From: Actinomycetes bacterium
GTDB taxonomy: Bacteria > Actinomycetota > Acidimicrobiia > Acidimicrobiales > JAMCPL01
Length of the DNA stretch: 25,875 nucleotides
Assembly: GCA_021846725.1 (NCBI GenBank)
Contig: JAJZWK010000007.1
Coordinates: forward strand, 1 to 25,875
Direction of reading: 5' to 3'
The notes beneath the pieces were generated by a model, which saw nothing but the letters and a program-made list of their open reading frames with translations, was not told the origin of the DNA and did no database searches. The translations under genes were made by a program, and so were the position numbers. This document shows positions 1 through 7,659 of the stretch, piece after piece. How positions within the stretch are numbered: the stretch's first letter is position 1; each line of letters starts with the position of its first letter.

Positions 1-634
1 CCCAAAATTAAAACCCAGTCAAATTTAACTACACCAATTTAAAAAAAAAAAAAAAAAATTCCCCCCCCCCCCCCCCCCCCCAACAAATCAATACTCTCCT
101 GAGAATCAAAAATATGATGCGATATAAACATATAACGCATTACAACTGAATCTATTACGCCCTATCCAATTAATCCAATAATTACCTTTATTACGCTCGA
201 ATAACTATCCAGTTCCATACTTGCATATCATGTTTGACGACAGCACAACCAAGTGTATAACAGATTGCACCTACTCCCTATCATGCCATCCGATCCCATA
301 TCTATTCTCAATAAAATTAATCACTAGATTATTATTCTCTAGTTAATATTTATTCTATACTTATATTATACAGCTTGATTATGAATTTGTATTCACACCG
401 ATCAGGATAATTAGCCTTTTCAAAAAATATTACATTTTACGTACGAGTGAACCTTAGTATAGAAAATACATCGTAAAATGCATACCCAAACTCCATATGG
501 CACAGAACACACACACACTGGTCAACAATTCGCTAATTTTATCCCTCTGGTATGTTGATAAAGACACCACCCGTGGATGGAGGCCGAAAATGTACTCAAT
601 GCCTCATACAGAATATTCAAAATATTCAAAATAT
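1..634. other. AT-rich non-coding left edge
   Basis: No convincing gene is seen in this stretch. The first 480 bases are clearly richer in A and T than the rest of the window. They contain a run of 18 A (41-58), TT, then 21 C (61-81), a small inverted repeat at 323-343 (arms ACTAGA/TCTAGT) and an (AC)n run near 506-517. Short frames on the plus strand from about 497 run antisense into acnA and look like chance. It lies downstream of acnA, so it may contain that gene's terminator, but I see no stem followed by a T run. The paired homopolymers look more like an assembly or library edge than biology. Confidence 0.6.
41..81. repeat. A18-TT-C21 homopolymer pair
   Basis: Eighteen consecutive A residues at 41-58 are followed by TT and twenty-one C residues at 61-81. 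Long pure C tracts are rare in bacterial chromosomes. They occur as phase-variable tracts, but here no reading frame crosses them. Its position within 100 bases of the window edge suggests a sequencing or contig-end artefact. Confidence 0.9.
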
Positions 635-638
635 TCAA
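612..638. repeat. 9-bp tandem repeat x3 at acnA stop
   Basis: The unit AATATTCAA occurs three times without interruption at 612-620, 621-629 and 630-638. The acnA stop codon (plus-strand TCA at 635-637) lies inside the copy nearest the gene. Confidence 0.9.
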
Positions 639-3382
639 ACCATCTGGCGAAGTACGTACTGCAGGATTCCCCCATTGCGAAAATACTTTACCTCGGTCTC
701 TGTATCCAGACGTACTGTACAGTCGACGACCAGATCAGCACTGCCAAAGTGGACTTCAAGCGTATGTGGTATAGGGTCATGCCACAGGGCTTCCATGTTT
801 GGTATGGAGACCTCTTCCTTACCGGTAATCCCAACATCTTGAGGCGATTTCCCTTCCGGTAGCTGCAAGGGAAGTATTCCCATCCCTACCAAATTAGAAC
901 GATGAATCCTCTCGAAACTCATTGCCACCACTGCCCTTATCCCAAGTAGAGCAGGGCCCTTTGCAGCCCAATCCCTGGACGACCCCGTACCGTATTCCTT
1001 ACCGGCTACGATGATAAGAGGAACATCACCGTCAGAAGCGTACATCATGGCAGCATCGTATATCGTAGTATTCTGGTATGTCGGGATATGTATGGTAAAA
1101 CCTCCCTCCACACCGGGTAGCATCAGATTGCGGATGCGAGTATTGGCAAACGTCCCCCTCATCATGACCTCATGATTCCCTCGTCTGGAGCCGTAAGAAT
1201 TGAAATCCAAAGGCCTCACCCCATGGTCTTGCAACCATTTTCCAGCCGGGCTATCAGGTCTGATTGATCCTGCCGGTGAGATATGGTCAGTAGTAACGCT
1301 ATCTCCAAAGACTGCCAATATGCGGCCTCGTTCAATTGGTCGTGAGGCGGGAATATCTACTCCGACATCTTTGAAGAACGGCGGCTCCAACACATATGTA
1401 GAGTTGTTGTCCCAATCAAAAGTACTATTACCTGACACCTCAATAGACTGCCACCGCTCATCGCCTTCATAGACAGAGCCATACCTGCCTACAAACGACT
1501 CTACACTGAGAGAAGAGCGAACAGTCTGAACGATCTCATCGTCATCTGGCCATATATCTCTTAGAAAGATATCGTTCCCATCTGAAGATGTTCCGATCGG
1601 CTCAGTCGTAAGATCAATATTCATGGTTCCTGCCAGCGCATAAGCCACTACCAATGGAGGAGAGGCGAGATAGTTCATCCGCACGTCCGGATGAATACGT
1701 CCTTCAAAATTACGATTACCTGACAGTACGGCACACGCGCTCAAATCGGCTGTTTTGATGGCCTCAGATACACCTGGTACCAAAGGACCCGAATTACCTA
1801 TACAGGTAGTGCACCCATAGCCATCCAGCTTGAAACCAATAACAGAGAGGTCGTCATCAAGTCCTGCCCTACCGAGATAGTCAGTAACGACGCGAGAACC
1901 CGGAGCAAGCGATGTCTTCACCCATGGTTTTGGCACCAGACCTGCCTGACGTGCTTTGCGAGCCAACAGTCCAGCAGCCACCAGCACGTAGGGATTGGAT
2001 GTATTCGTACAACTGGTAATAGCCGCTATCACAACTGCACCATCTGTAATGTCATAGGTACCGTTATGTATATCGTTATGGGCACCATTCAAGTCCCTAC
2101 TATCGATGGAAGTACCTTTTGACGGCTCTCTACCCAATGCTTTCATGAAACTCGCCTTTGCACTCGACAGAGAAACTCGATCTTGAGGGCGTGACGGACC
2201 GGCAATAGACGGCTCTATAGATGAAAGATCAAGCTCGACCAACTCATCATATACAACAGAGTCAAAAGCGCTCTTTCCAGAACTACTCTGCACTTCAGGA
2301 TAGTCACGTGCATTGCCAAGAACGTCAGAGGAGTGGAACAATCCCTGATGCTCGGCATAAGCCCTTACGATCTGTACCTGCTTCTCGTTGCGTCCAGTTA
2401 TTTCAAGATACTTAACAGTCTCGTCATCAATAGGGAATATGCCACAAGTTGCACCATATTCAGGTGACATGTTGGCAATGGTAGCCCTGGTCTCGACAGG
2501 CAATGAAGATATACCTTCGCCGAAATACTCTACAAACTTACCCACCACTCCATGAGATCTCAATAGCTCGGTTATAGTGAGAACCAGATCAGTAGAAGTT
2601 ATACCAGCAGGAAGCTTACCATAAAGCCGCACACCTACCACAGGGGGAATGGTCATAGTGAGCGGCTGTCCCAGCATTGCAGCCTCAGCCTCTATCCCTC
2701 CGACTCCCCAGCCCAATACTCCCAATCCATTCACCATCGTCGTATGGGAATCTGTTCCTACAAGAGTATCTGGATAAGCCAGATTTTCCCCCGTAGAATT
2801 CTGCCTGGAAAAAACCACCCTGGCAAGATATTCCAGATTCACTTGGTGACATATGCCCGTACCGGGAGGCACTACAGAAAAGTTATCAAACGCTTCCTGG
2901 GCATAACGCAACAACTTATACCGCTCAATGTTGCGCTTGTACTCCAACTCCATATTGCGCTCAAAAGGATTGTCACCTGTCCAGTAATCGATGATGACAG
3001 AATGGTCTATCACCAGCTCTACCGGTACATGTGGATTTATCTTCTGAGGGTCTCCTCCCAGCCTCACTATGGCATCTCTCATGGCAGCCAAATCACATAC
3101 TGCAGGCACTCCGGTGAAGTCCTGCATCAATACTCTCTCCGGACTGAAAGAAATCTCATGACCACTCATCCGGGTGGCCACTGCCTCAATATCTTCAGCC
3201 TTGACGTTCACCCCGTCCTCATGGCGCAACATATTTTCCAGCACTATCTTTAGAGCATATGGTAACCTCTCTACATAAAAATCAGCAGGTAGCTTATTGA
3301 TATCGAATATGGTATATGCTGTACCTCCAACTACCAACTCGGAGTGTGTATTGAAAGTATCCAAAGTATTTAATGTGCCCAT
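635..3382 (-). CDS. acnA: Aconitate hydratase A
   Basis: This enzyme interconverts citrate and isocitrate in the TCA cycle with a [4Fe-4S] cluster in the cytoplasm. Counting from ATG at 3382 (915 residues, usual for the AcnA/IRP1 family), the three cluster cysteines are C458 in AITSCTNTSNP and C524 and C527 in GYGCTTCIGNSGPL. Other family blocks are MQDFTGVPAV, PPGTGICHQVN, GTDSHTTMVNGLGVLGWGVGG, GDSVTTDHISPAGSI and, near the C-terminus, GKEYGTGSSRDWAAKGP. It reads like mycobacterial aconitase throughout. Start choice is uncertain: a TTG at 3418 would add 12 residues, and neither start has a good Shine-Dalgarno sequence. It is transcribed away from thiC, with a repeat-rich gap as its upstream region. 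Confidence 0.97.
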   Translation of the reverse strand: MGTLNTLDTFNTHSELVVGGTAYTIFDINKLPADFYVERLPYALKIVLENMLRHEDGVNVKAEDIEAVATRMSGHEISFSPERVLMQDFTGVPAVCDLAAMRDAIVRLGGDPQKINPHVPVELVIDHSVIIDYWTGDNPFERNMELEYKRNIERYKLLRYAQEAFDNFSVVPPGTGICHQVNLEYLARVVFSRQNSTGENLAYPDTLVGTDSHTTMVNGLGVLGWGVGGIEAEAAMLGQPLTMTIPPVVGVRLYGKLPAGITSTDLVLTITELLRSHGVVGKFVEYFGEGISSLPVETRATIANMSPEYGATCGIFPIDDETVKYLEITGRNEKQVQIVRAYAEHQGLFHSSDVLGNARDYPEVQSSSGKSAFDSVVYDELVELDLSSIEPSIAGPSRPQDRVSLSSAKASFMKALGREPSKGTSIDSRDLNGAHNDIHNGTYDITDGAVVIAAITSCTNTSNPYVLVAAGLLARKARQAGLVPKPWVKTSLAPGSRVVTDYLGRAGLDDDLSVIGFKLDGYGCTTCIGNSGPLVPGVSEAIKTADLSACAVLSGNRNFEGRIHPDVRMNYLASPPLVVAYALAGTMNIDLTTEPIGTSSDGNDIFLRDIWPDDDEIVQTVRSSLSVESFVGRYGSVYEGDERWQSIEVSGNSTFDWDNNSTYVLEPPFFKDVGVDIPASRPIERGRILAVFGDSVTTDHISPAGSIRPDSPAGKWLQDHGVRPLDFNSYGSRRGNHEVMMRGTFANTRIRNLMLPGVEGGFTIHIPTYQNTTIYDAAMMYASDGDVPLIIVAGKEYGTGSSRDWAAKGPALLGIRAVVAMSFERIHRSNLVGMGILPLQLPEGKSPQDVGITGKEEVSIPNMEALWHDPIPHTLEVHFGSADLVVDCTVRLDTETEVKYFRNGGILQYVLRQMV

Positions 3383-3423
3383 GTCTCTATTCTGCCCGAA
3401 TCCTGGGACCCCCGCCAATCTAC

Positions 3424-3465
3424 CTACCGATACTACGCATCTCTCTACCGATACTACGCATCTCT
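3424..3465. repeat. Perfect 21-bp tandem duplication
   Basis: Two identical 21-bp units, each beginning CTACCGATACTACGC, lie head to tail at 3424-3444 and 3445-3465 just upstream of acnA. They may alter the spacing of the acnA promoter region. Confidence 0.9.
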
Positions 3466-3487
3466 GCTGTTACATAAAACACCAATC

Positions 3488-3645
3488 CCACTACCACTAC
3501 CACTACCACTACCACTACCACTACCACTACCAACATTATGGCTTCATGCAGATATCTGTCGGACACCCACTACCACTACCACTACCACCTCGATCTTTGG
3601 AACCGCCGAGGAGCCTGGCAAACTACCACTACCATTACCACTACC
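3488..3645. repeat. Three clusters of CCACTA hexamer repeats
   Basis: Seven perfect CCACTA units run from 3488 to 3529, three more from 3567 to 3584 followed by CCAC, and a third cluster at 3622-3645 carries one variant unit (CCATTA). The clusters are separated by about 35 bases of unique sequence. The 10-mer GTCGGACACC occurs beside the second cluster (3558) and again at 3672. The array sits in the divergent gap between acnA and thiC, before the thiC promoter. It is not coding: the frame that crosses it gives only alternating His-Tyr. It could be slippage-prone satellite DNA or a spaced set of protein-binding sites; the sequence cannot decide. Confidence 0.9.
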
Positions 3646-3682
3646 GTCATCCCTCAATCCACATACGAACAGTCGGACACCA

Positions 3683-3711
3683 TTGAACAGCATAATCTGC
3701 TAAACTATATG
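3683..3711 (+). promoter_or_regulatory. Putative thiC promoter
   Basis: TTGAAC (3683-3688) and TATATG (3706-3711) are separated by 17 bases and match the sigma-70 -35 and -10 consensus at four of six positions each. A start site near 3718 would place the TPP aptamer at the very 5' end of the transcript, as expected for a riboswitch leader. This is inference from spacing only. Confidence 0.4.
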
Positions 3712-3730
3712 CATGGCTGGATGGTCCAGT

Positions 3731-3832
3731 CTACGGGAGCTCGAATAACCGGGCTGAGAGGGCGTTACCCTGCCTTATGTGGCTGGTACGCCGACCGTCA
3801 ACACCTGTTCGGGTAATGCCGACGAAGGGAGC
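3731..3832 (+). ncRNA. TPP riboswitch (THI element)
   Basis: The hallmark blocks of the thiamin pyrophosphate aptamer are present in order: ACGGGAGCTC (from 3733), GGGCTGAGAG (3751-3760), a GGG/CCC stem of the P3 arm (about 3760-3770), then the P4/P5 side with ACACCTGTTCGGGTAATGCC and GACGAAGGGA (3801-3830). The middle arm is longer than in the minimal element, and the closing P1 helix looks weak. The final GAAGGGA also serves as the thiC ribosome binding site, seven bases before the ATG. Ligand binding would therefore directly hide the Shine-Dalgarno sequence. The downstream gene is thiC, the classic target. Confidence 0.92.
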
Positions 3833-3837
3833 AACTT

Positions 3838-5373
3838 ATGAATGACAACAGTACAACAAGCGAGAAAAGTGCTACTTCCAGGTCATCTAGCATATTAAGG
3901 CCGGTAACACAGTTACAGCATGCTCGCCAGGGAATTATTACACCTCAAATGCAACATGCCGCAGCACGTGAGGGAGTAGATCCCGAAGTGGTACTCCAAG
4001 AGATAGCAGCAGGCAGAGCCATCATACCCGCTAATGTGAATCATCCTGAATTAGAGCCGGCAGTAATAGGAAAACGTTTTTTGACCAAAGTAAATGCAAA
4101 TATAGGTAATTCCTCTGTGTCCTATTCGGTAGATGCAGAAGTAGAGAAACTTCAGTGGGCATTACGATATGGTGCCGATACCGTCATGGACCTCTCCACA
4201 GGACCTGGCATCCATGAGACCAGAGAGGCCATAATACGAAACTCCCCAGTGCCTATAGGAACTGTGCCAATTTACCAGGCTTTGGAGAAGGTCAACGGCA
4301 AGGCTGAAGAACTCAGTTGGGATATATATCGTGATACCATTATAGAGCAGTGTGAACAGGGGGTAGACTATTTCACCGTCCACGCAGGCGTATTGCTGCG
4401 TTACGTTCCTCTTACGGCAAAGAGGATAACAGGCATAGTCAGTCGAGGGGGATCCATCATGGCAACTTGGTGTATAGCACACCATAAAGAGAATTTCCTG
4501 TACACCCACTTTGAAGAGCTATGCGACATCATGACCACCTATGACGTCAGTTTTTCACTGGGTGATGGTATGCGACCCGGATGCCTGGCAGATGCCAACG
4601 ATGAAGCACAACTCAGCGAACTGAGGACGCTGGGAGAGCTGGCGTTGATCGCATGGGAACACGGTACGCAGGTAATGATAGAGGGGCCTGGACACGTACC
4701 TTTGAATCTGGTGGCTGAGAACGCCCGCCTAGAAGAGGAGTGGTGCCATGGCGCCCCATTCTATACCCTAGGTCCCCTAGTTACCGATATCGCGCCTGGA
4801 TACGATCATATTACCTCTGCAATAGGTGCTGCCGTGATAGCCATGAATGGAGCATCACTGCTATGCTATGTCACACCTAAAGAACATCTGGGACTACCAG
4901 ACAAGGAGGACGTAAAAGAGGGTTTGATAGCCTACAGAATAGCTGCACACGCTGCCGATGTTGCAAAGGGCCATCCTCACGCTCGTGACCGGGATGACGA
5001 TCTGTCCAGGGCACGCTTTGAGTTCAGGTGGGAAGATCAATTTGCCCTGTCACTCGATCCAGAGCGTGCCCGCTCGTACCACGATGAAACTCTACCTGCA
5101 GCACCAGCCAAGACTGCCCATTTCTGCTCCATGTGCGGTCCTCGCTTCTGCTCAATGCAGATAAGTCACAAAATAAGAGCCGCCACTCCGGATGCTTCAT
5201 TGATTGAGAGCGAAGGAAGCAGAGAAACTGAGGGAGGTGACTCAATACCAAACGAATCAATTGGATCCAACGAATTAACTGAAGAGATGGTCGTAATCGG
5301 TATGAAAAAGAAATCAGAAGAGTTCATCGCCTCCGGTGCCAATATCTACGTGGAATCTAACGTTAAACGTTAG
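3838..5373 (+). CDS. thiC: Phosphomethylpyrimidine synthase ThiC
   Basis: ThiC is a radical-SAM enzyme that converts 5-aminoimidazole ribotide into the hydroxymethylpyrimidine phosphate of thiamin. The C-terminal cluster motif C-x2-C-x4-C is seen as C430, C433 and C438 in HFCSMCGPRFCSMQIS. Core blocks include GADTVMDLSTGP, NSPVPIGTVPIYQAL, TVHAGVLLRYVPL, SRGGSIMATWC, IEGPGHVPLN and APGYDHITSAIG. At 511 residues it is the shorter form without the long N-terminal domain of the enterobacterial protein. The tail after the cysteines contains a Ser/Glu-rich stretch (about 450-480). The start ATG sits seven bases after GAAGGGA inside the TPP riboswitch, which should regulate translation. It stands alone, convergent with the next gene. 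Confidence 0.97.
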   Translation: MNDNSTTSEKSATSRSSSILRPVTQLQHARQGIITPQMQHAAAREGVDPEVVLQEIAAGRAIIPANVNHPELEPAVIGKRFLTKVNANIGNSSVSYSVDAEVEKLQWALRYGADTVMDLSTGPGIHETREAIIRNSPVPIGTVPIYQALEKVNGKAEELSWDIYRDTIIEQCEQGVDYFTVHAGVLLRYVPLTAKRITGIVSRGGSIMATWCIAHHKENFLYTHFEELCDIMTTYDVSFSLGDGMRPGCLADANDEAQLSELRTLGELALIAWEHGTQVMIEGPGHVPLNLVAENARLEEEWCHGAPFYTLGPLVTDIAPGYDHITSAIGAAVIAMNGASLLCYVTPKEHLGLPDKEDVKEGLIAYRIAAHAADVAKGHPHARDRDDDLSRARFEFRWEDQFALSLDPERARSYHDETLPAAPAKTAHFCSMCGPRFCSMQISHKIRAATPDASLIESEGSRETEGGDSIPNESIGSNELTEEMVVIGMKKKSEEFIASGANIYVESNVKR

Positions 5374-5376
5374 ATT
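5354..5376. repeat. Perfect palindrome over the thiC stop
   Basis: AATCTAACGTT and its exact reverse complement AACGTTAGATT flank a single central A at 5365; the thiC TAG (5371-5373) lies in the right arm. As RNA it would form a 9-bp stem with a 5-base loop. No T run follows, so it is a weak terminator candidate at best. Confidence 0.9.
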
Positions 5377-5429
5377 AGCGTTGCTCGTGACAATAAGCAA
5401 CAACAAGCAATAGAGGCAAAAATGCACAT

Positions 5430-5455
5430 ATTGACCAACTGCAGTATTGGCCAAT
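5430..5455 (-). terminator. Possible terminator of the UDP-sugar dehydrogenase
   Basis: Read on the minus strand, ATTGGCCAA, an 8-base loop and TTGGTCAAT form a 9-bp stem with one G-U pair, about 37 bases past the stop codon. A TTTTT run follows only after seven more bases, so a Rho-independent terminator is possible but not typical. Confidence 0.3.
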
Positions 5456-5483
5456 CATATGTCCAGGCCAATCATATGTCCAG
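5450..5483. repeat. Perfect 17-bp tandem duplication
   Basis: GCCAATCATATGTCCAG occurs at 5450-5466 and again immediately at 5467-5483, between the convergent thiC and UDP-sugar dehydrogenase genes. Confidence 0.9.
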
Positions 5484-5491
5484 TAAGTCAC

Positions 5492-6820
5492 CTATTCCCT
5501 TTTACTACTTGACCATAAAGCGTTACGGCTACCAGTAACATAGAGTGGATCCACAAGCAGGCGACACTTCTCTGCAAGCCTACCTATATCAAACTCTTTA
5601 TGGTTGACCAACAAGACAACCACATCTGCCTCCGCACATCTCTGTGGTGTAGCCTCCACTCTGGAGATGGAGCCTGCCAGTGTAGGGCATTCCTGTACAT
5701 AGGGATCGGCAGCACTGACTTGTGCTCCCAAGTTGGCAAGAGCATTGGCTATATCCACTGCAGGGGAATTAGCTGTCTCTGATACTCCCGGTTTATATGC
5801 CAGGCCCAATACAAGGATACGAGAGCCCTCCACCTGCCCATCATTACTGGTTATACAATTTACGATTTGTTGCACAATATGACCGGGCATCGATGAATTA
5901 ACGGTCATTGCAGCCTCTACTACCCTCAGAGCAGGGCCCGATCCATTCCTCGCCGACCAACTCAAATAAGACGAAGCGCTCAAAAGGCAATGACCTCCTG
6001 CGCCGGTTCCGGGATGAAATCCCATATAGCCAAAGGGTTTTGTCTCAGCTGCCCTAAGAGCCTCACCCATATCTATACCCAAGGTACCTGCTGCCAATGC
6101 AATCTCATTCACCAAAGCCACGTTCACCTGTCTAAAGGTGTTCTCCATCAACTTAGCCAACTCTGCTTCAGATGTACCTGCTACACGCACGGTCTTTGCC
6201 ACCAGCGTAGAATAGAAACTGTCAATCGCATCCAGAGATACATCATTGATACCAGAAACTATCTTTGGCGTATTTTCGAAGAAGTATACTCTATTGCCTG
6301 TGTCTACGCGCTCGGGACTATAACCAAGATAAAAATCTACACCAGGCTCCTTACCTGATGAATAAGCCAACCCTGAAGCCACTACTCCCTCAGTGGCACC
6401 TGGATACAATGACGACTCTATGGATACAACTGCACCTGTCTCGAGGTATTTCCCTATCAAACCTACCGCATCGACGATATGTGATAATTCAGGACTCCCA
6501 TCAACACCAACCGGAGTAGGCACAGCTATTACGGCTACATCGAATCCAGATATATCCTGCTGAGAGAAGGTGGGCATGTACGCTCCTGTATCGAGGACAT
6601 TGGACAAGCGTTCTGTTTCCAGCCCATCACGGGCACCAAGTCCTGACTGTAGCTCCTTCACTCTAGCCTCATCTATATCGTACCCGACCACCGACCACCC
6701 CACTTCTGCCGCCCTGACTGCAACACGAAGTCCTATATGGCCCTGACCTATGACAGCAACTTTGCCACGATAGCCATGTACACCTTCGCTACCCAACTCG
6801 TGACTGGTAAGAGATCCCAT
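5492..6820 (-). CDS. UDP-glucose/UDP-HexNAc 6-dehydrogenase family protein
   Basis: The protein belongs to the NAD-dependent nucleotide-sugar dehydrogenases that oxidise C6 of a UDP-sugar twice to a uronate. The Rossmann motif is VIGQGHIGLRVA (residues 23-34), followed by VPTPVG (T102) and SIESSLYPGATEG (E135). The block GYSPERVDTGN (166-176) is typical of the WecC/WbpA branch acting on UDP-N-acetyl-hexosamines. The central helix carries K223 and N227 (KLMEN), and the nucleophile is C278 in GAGGHC. The residue four places after the cysteine, normally catalytic aspartate, is alanine (CLLSA), so activity or substrate may differ. Length 442 is normal. No glycosyltransferases or other surface-sugar genes are near. 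No clear Shine-Dalgarno sequence precedes the ATG. Confidence 0.88.
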   Translation of the reverse strand: MGSLTSHELGSEGVHGYRGKVAVIGQGHIGLRVAVRAAEVGWSVVGYDIDEARVKELQSGLGARDGLETERLSNVLDTGAYMPTFSQQDISGFDVAVIAVPTPVGVDGSPELSHIVDAVGLIGKYLETGAVVSIESSLYPGATEGVVASGLAYSSGKEPGVDFYLGYSPERVDTGNRVYFFENTPKIVSGINDVSLDAIDSFYSTLVAKTVRVAGTSEAELAKLMENTFRQVNVALVNEIALAAGTLGIDMGEALRAAETKPFGYMGFHPGTGAGGHCLLSASSYLSWSARNGSGPALRVVEAAMTVNSSMPGHIVQQIVNCITSNDGQVEGSRILVLGLAYKPGVSETANSPAVDIANALANLGAQVSAADPYVQECPTLAGSISRVEATPQRCAEADVVVLLVNHKEFDIGRLAEKCRLLVDPLYVTGSRNALWSSSKRE

Positions 6821-6945
6821 ATGCCAACAGTATCATAGTGAATACCTGTCACCTTGAATTTCCTGGAACATAAACGACTACGCTTCAATGGTTGTATAGT
6901 TAATTATGTACTCATACTGGGACACTACAAAGAAAGGATGGAAAA

Positions 6946-7593
6946 ATGGCTTCACTCATGGATAATTTTACTTGGTTCAAGCAATCGGCTTTCCTGTGGA
7001 AAGACGCAGATTACCGGATCTATATAGACCCATGGCAGGTAACTACAGATGACCCTGCTGATATCATAGTGATTACTCATGCCCATTTCGATCACTTTTC
7101 GATGGACGATATCGAAAAGGTCCGCAAGGAATCTACACAGATATTCGCTCCTGCGGATGTAGCAAAAGAGATATCAGGGAATGTGACCCCGGTAAGCCCA
7201 GGTGAATCACATCATGCAGGCAGATTGTCTATACAGACCGTCCCTGCATACAATATCGTCGAAGAGAGGCTGGAGGCCCATCCCCGAGAGAACAACTGGG
7301 TCGGCTACATACTGTCACTCGGAAAGGAGAGCTACTACCATGCTGGCGATACCGATCATGTCAAAGAGTTGGATTCGGTAAAAGCAGATGTAGCAATGCT
7401 GCCTATTGGCGGTACCTACACCATGAATGCATCTGAAGCTGCCGACCTGGCTAGAGCGATAAACCCCCAAATTGCAATACCCATGCACTACGGCTATGTA
7501 GTAGGGTCACCTCCTGATGCAAGACGTTTTGCCGAAGAAGCCGCTCCCGTCAAAGTAGAGGTTATCACACCCGTTCATCCTTTTGAACGCTGA
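6946..7593 (+). CDS. MBL-fold metal-dependent hydrolase
   Basis: This is a 215-residue metallo-beta-lactamase-fold protein. The metal-binding motif H-x-H-x-D-H is THAHFDHFS (H45, H47, D49, H50), a further ligand is expected in HAGDTDH (around D135/D137), and the last histidine lies in PMHYG (H181). The short length and this layout resemble the UPF0173/UlaG-like group (beta-lactamase superfamily 2), where the substrate is often unknown or a sugar-phosphate lactone. I do not assign a substrate. The start is firm: AAAGGA at 6933-6938 lies seven bases before the ATG. It is a single gene, divergent from the UDP-sugar dehydrogenase and convergent with alr. Confidence 0.9.
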   Translation: MASLMDNFTWFKQSAFLWKDADYRIYIDPWQVTTDDPADIIVITHAHFDHFSMDDIEKVRKESTQIFAPADVAKEISGNVTPVSPGESHHAGRLSIQTVPAYNIVEERLEAHPRENNWVGYILSLGKESYYHAGDTDHVKELDSVKADVAMLPIGGTYTMNASEAADLARAINPQIAIPMHYGYVVGSPPDARRFAEEAAPVKVEVITPVHPFER

Positions 7594-7643
7594 GACCAGG
7601 TATTCATAGACCGCACAATGGGAGATTTTCAAAATACAGATCA

Positions 7644-7659
7644 AATTGATTTATCAATT
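7644..7659. repeat. Palindrome over the alr stop codon
   Basis: AATTGAT and ATCAATT are separated by TT; the alr stop (plus-strand TCA at 7654-7656) is inside the right arm. It is AT-rich and could be a weak terminator for alr, since the minus strand continues with TGATCTGTATTTTG. Confidence 0.7.

Noticed and set aside
497..862. Plus-strand frame of 121 codons overlapping the end of acnA.
   Set aside because: Most of it is antisense to the conserved aconitase C-terminus and it has no recognisable domain.
3488..3645. Hexamer clusters considered as a CRISPR array.
   Set aside because: Units are contiguous 6-mers without regular spacers and there are no cas genes.
3297..3686. Plus-strand frame of 129 codons with His-Tyr repeats through the CCACTA clusters.
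   Set aside because: The repeat dipeptide is just the hexamer translated; the frame begins antisense within acnA and has no ribosome binding site.
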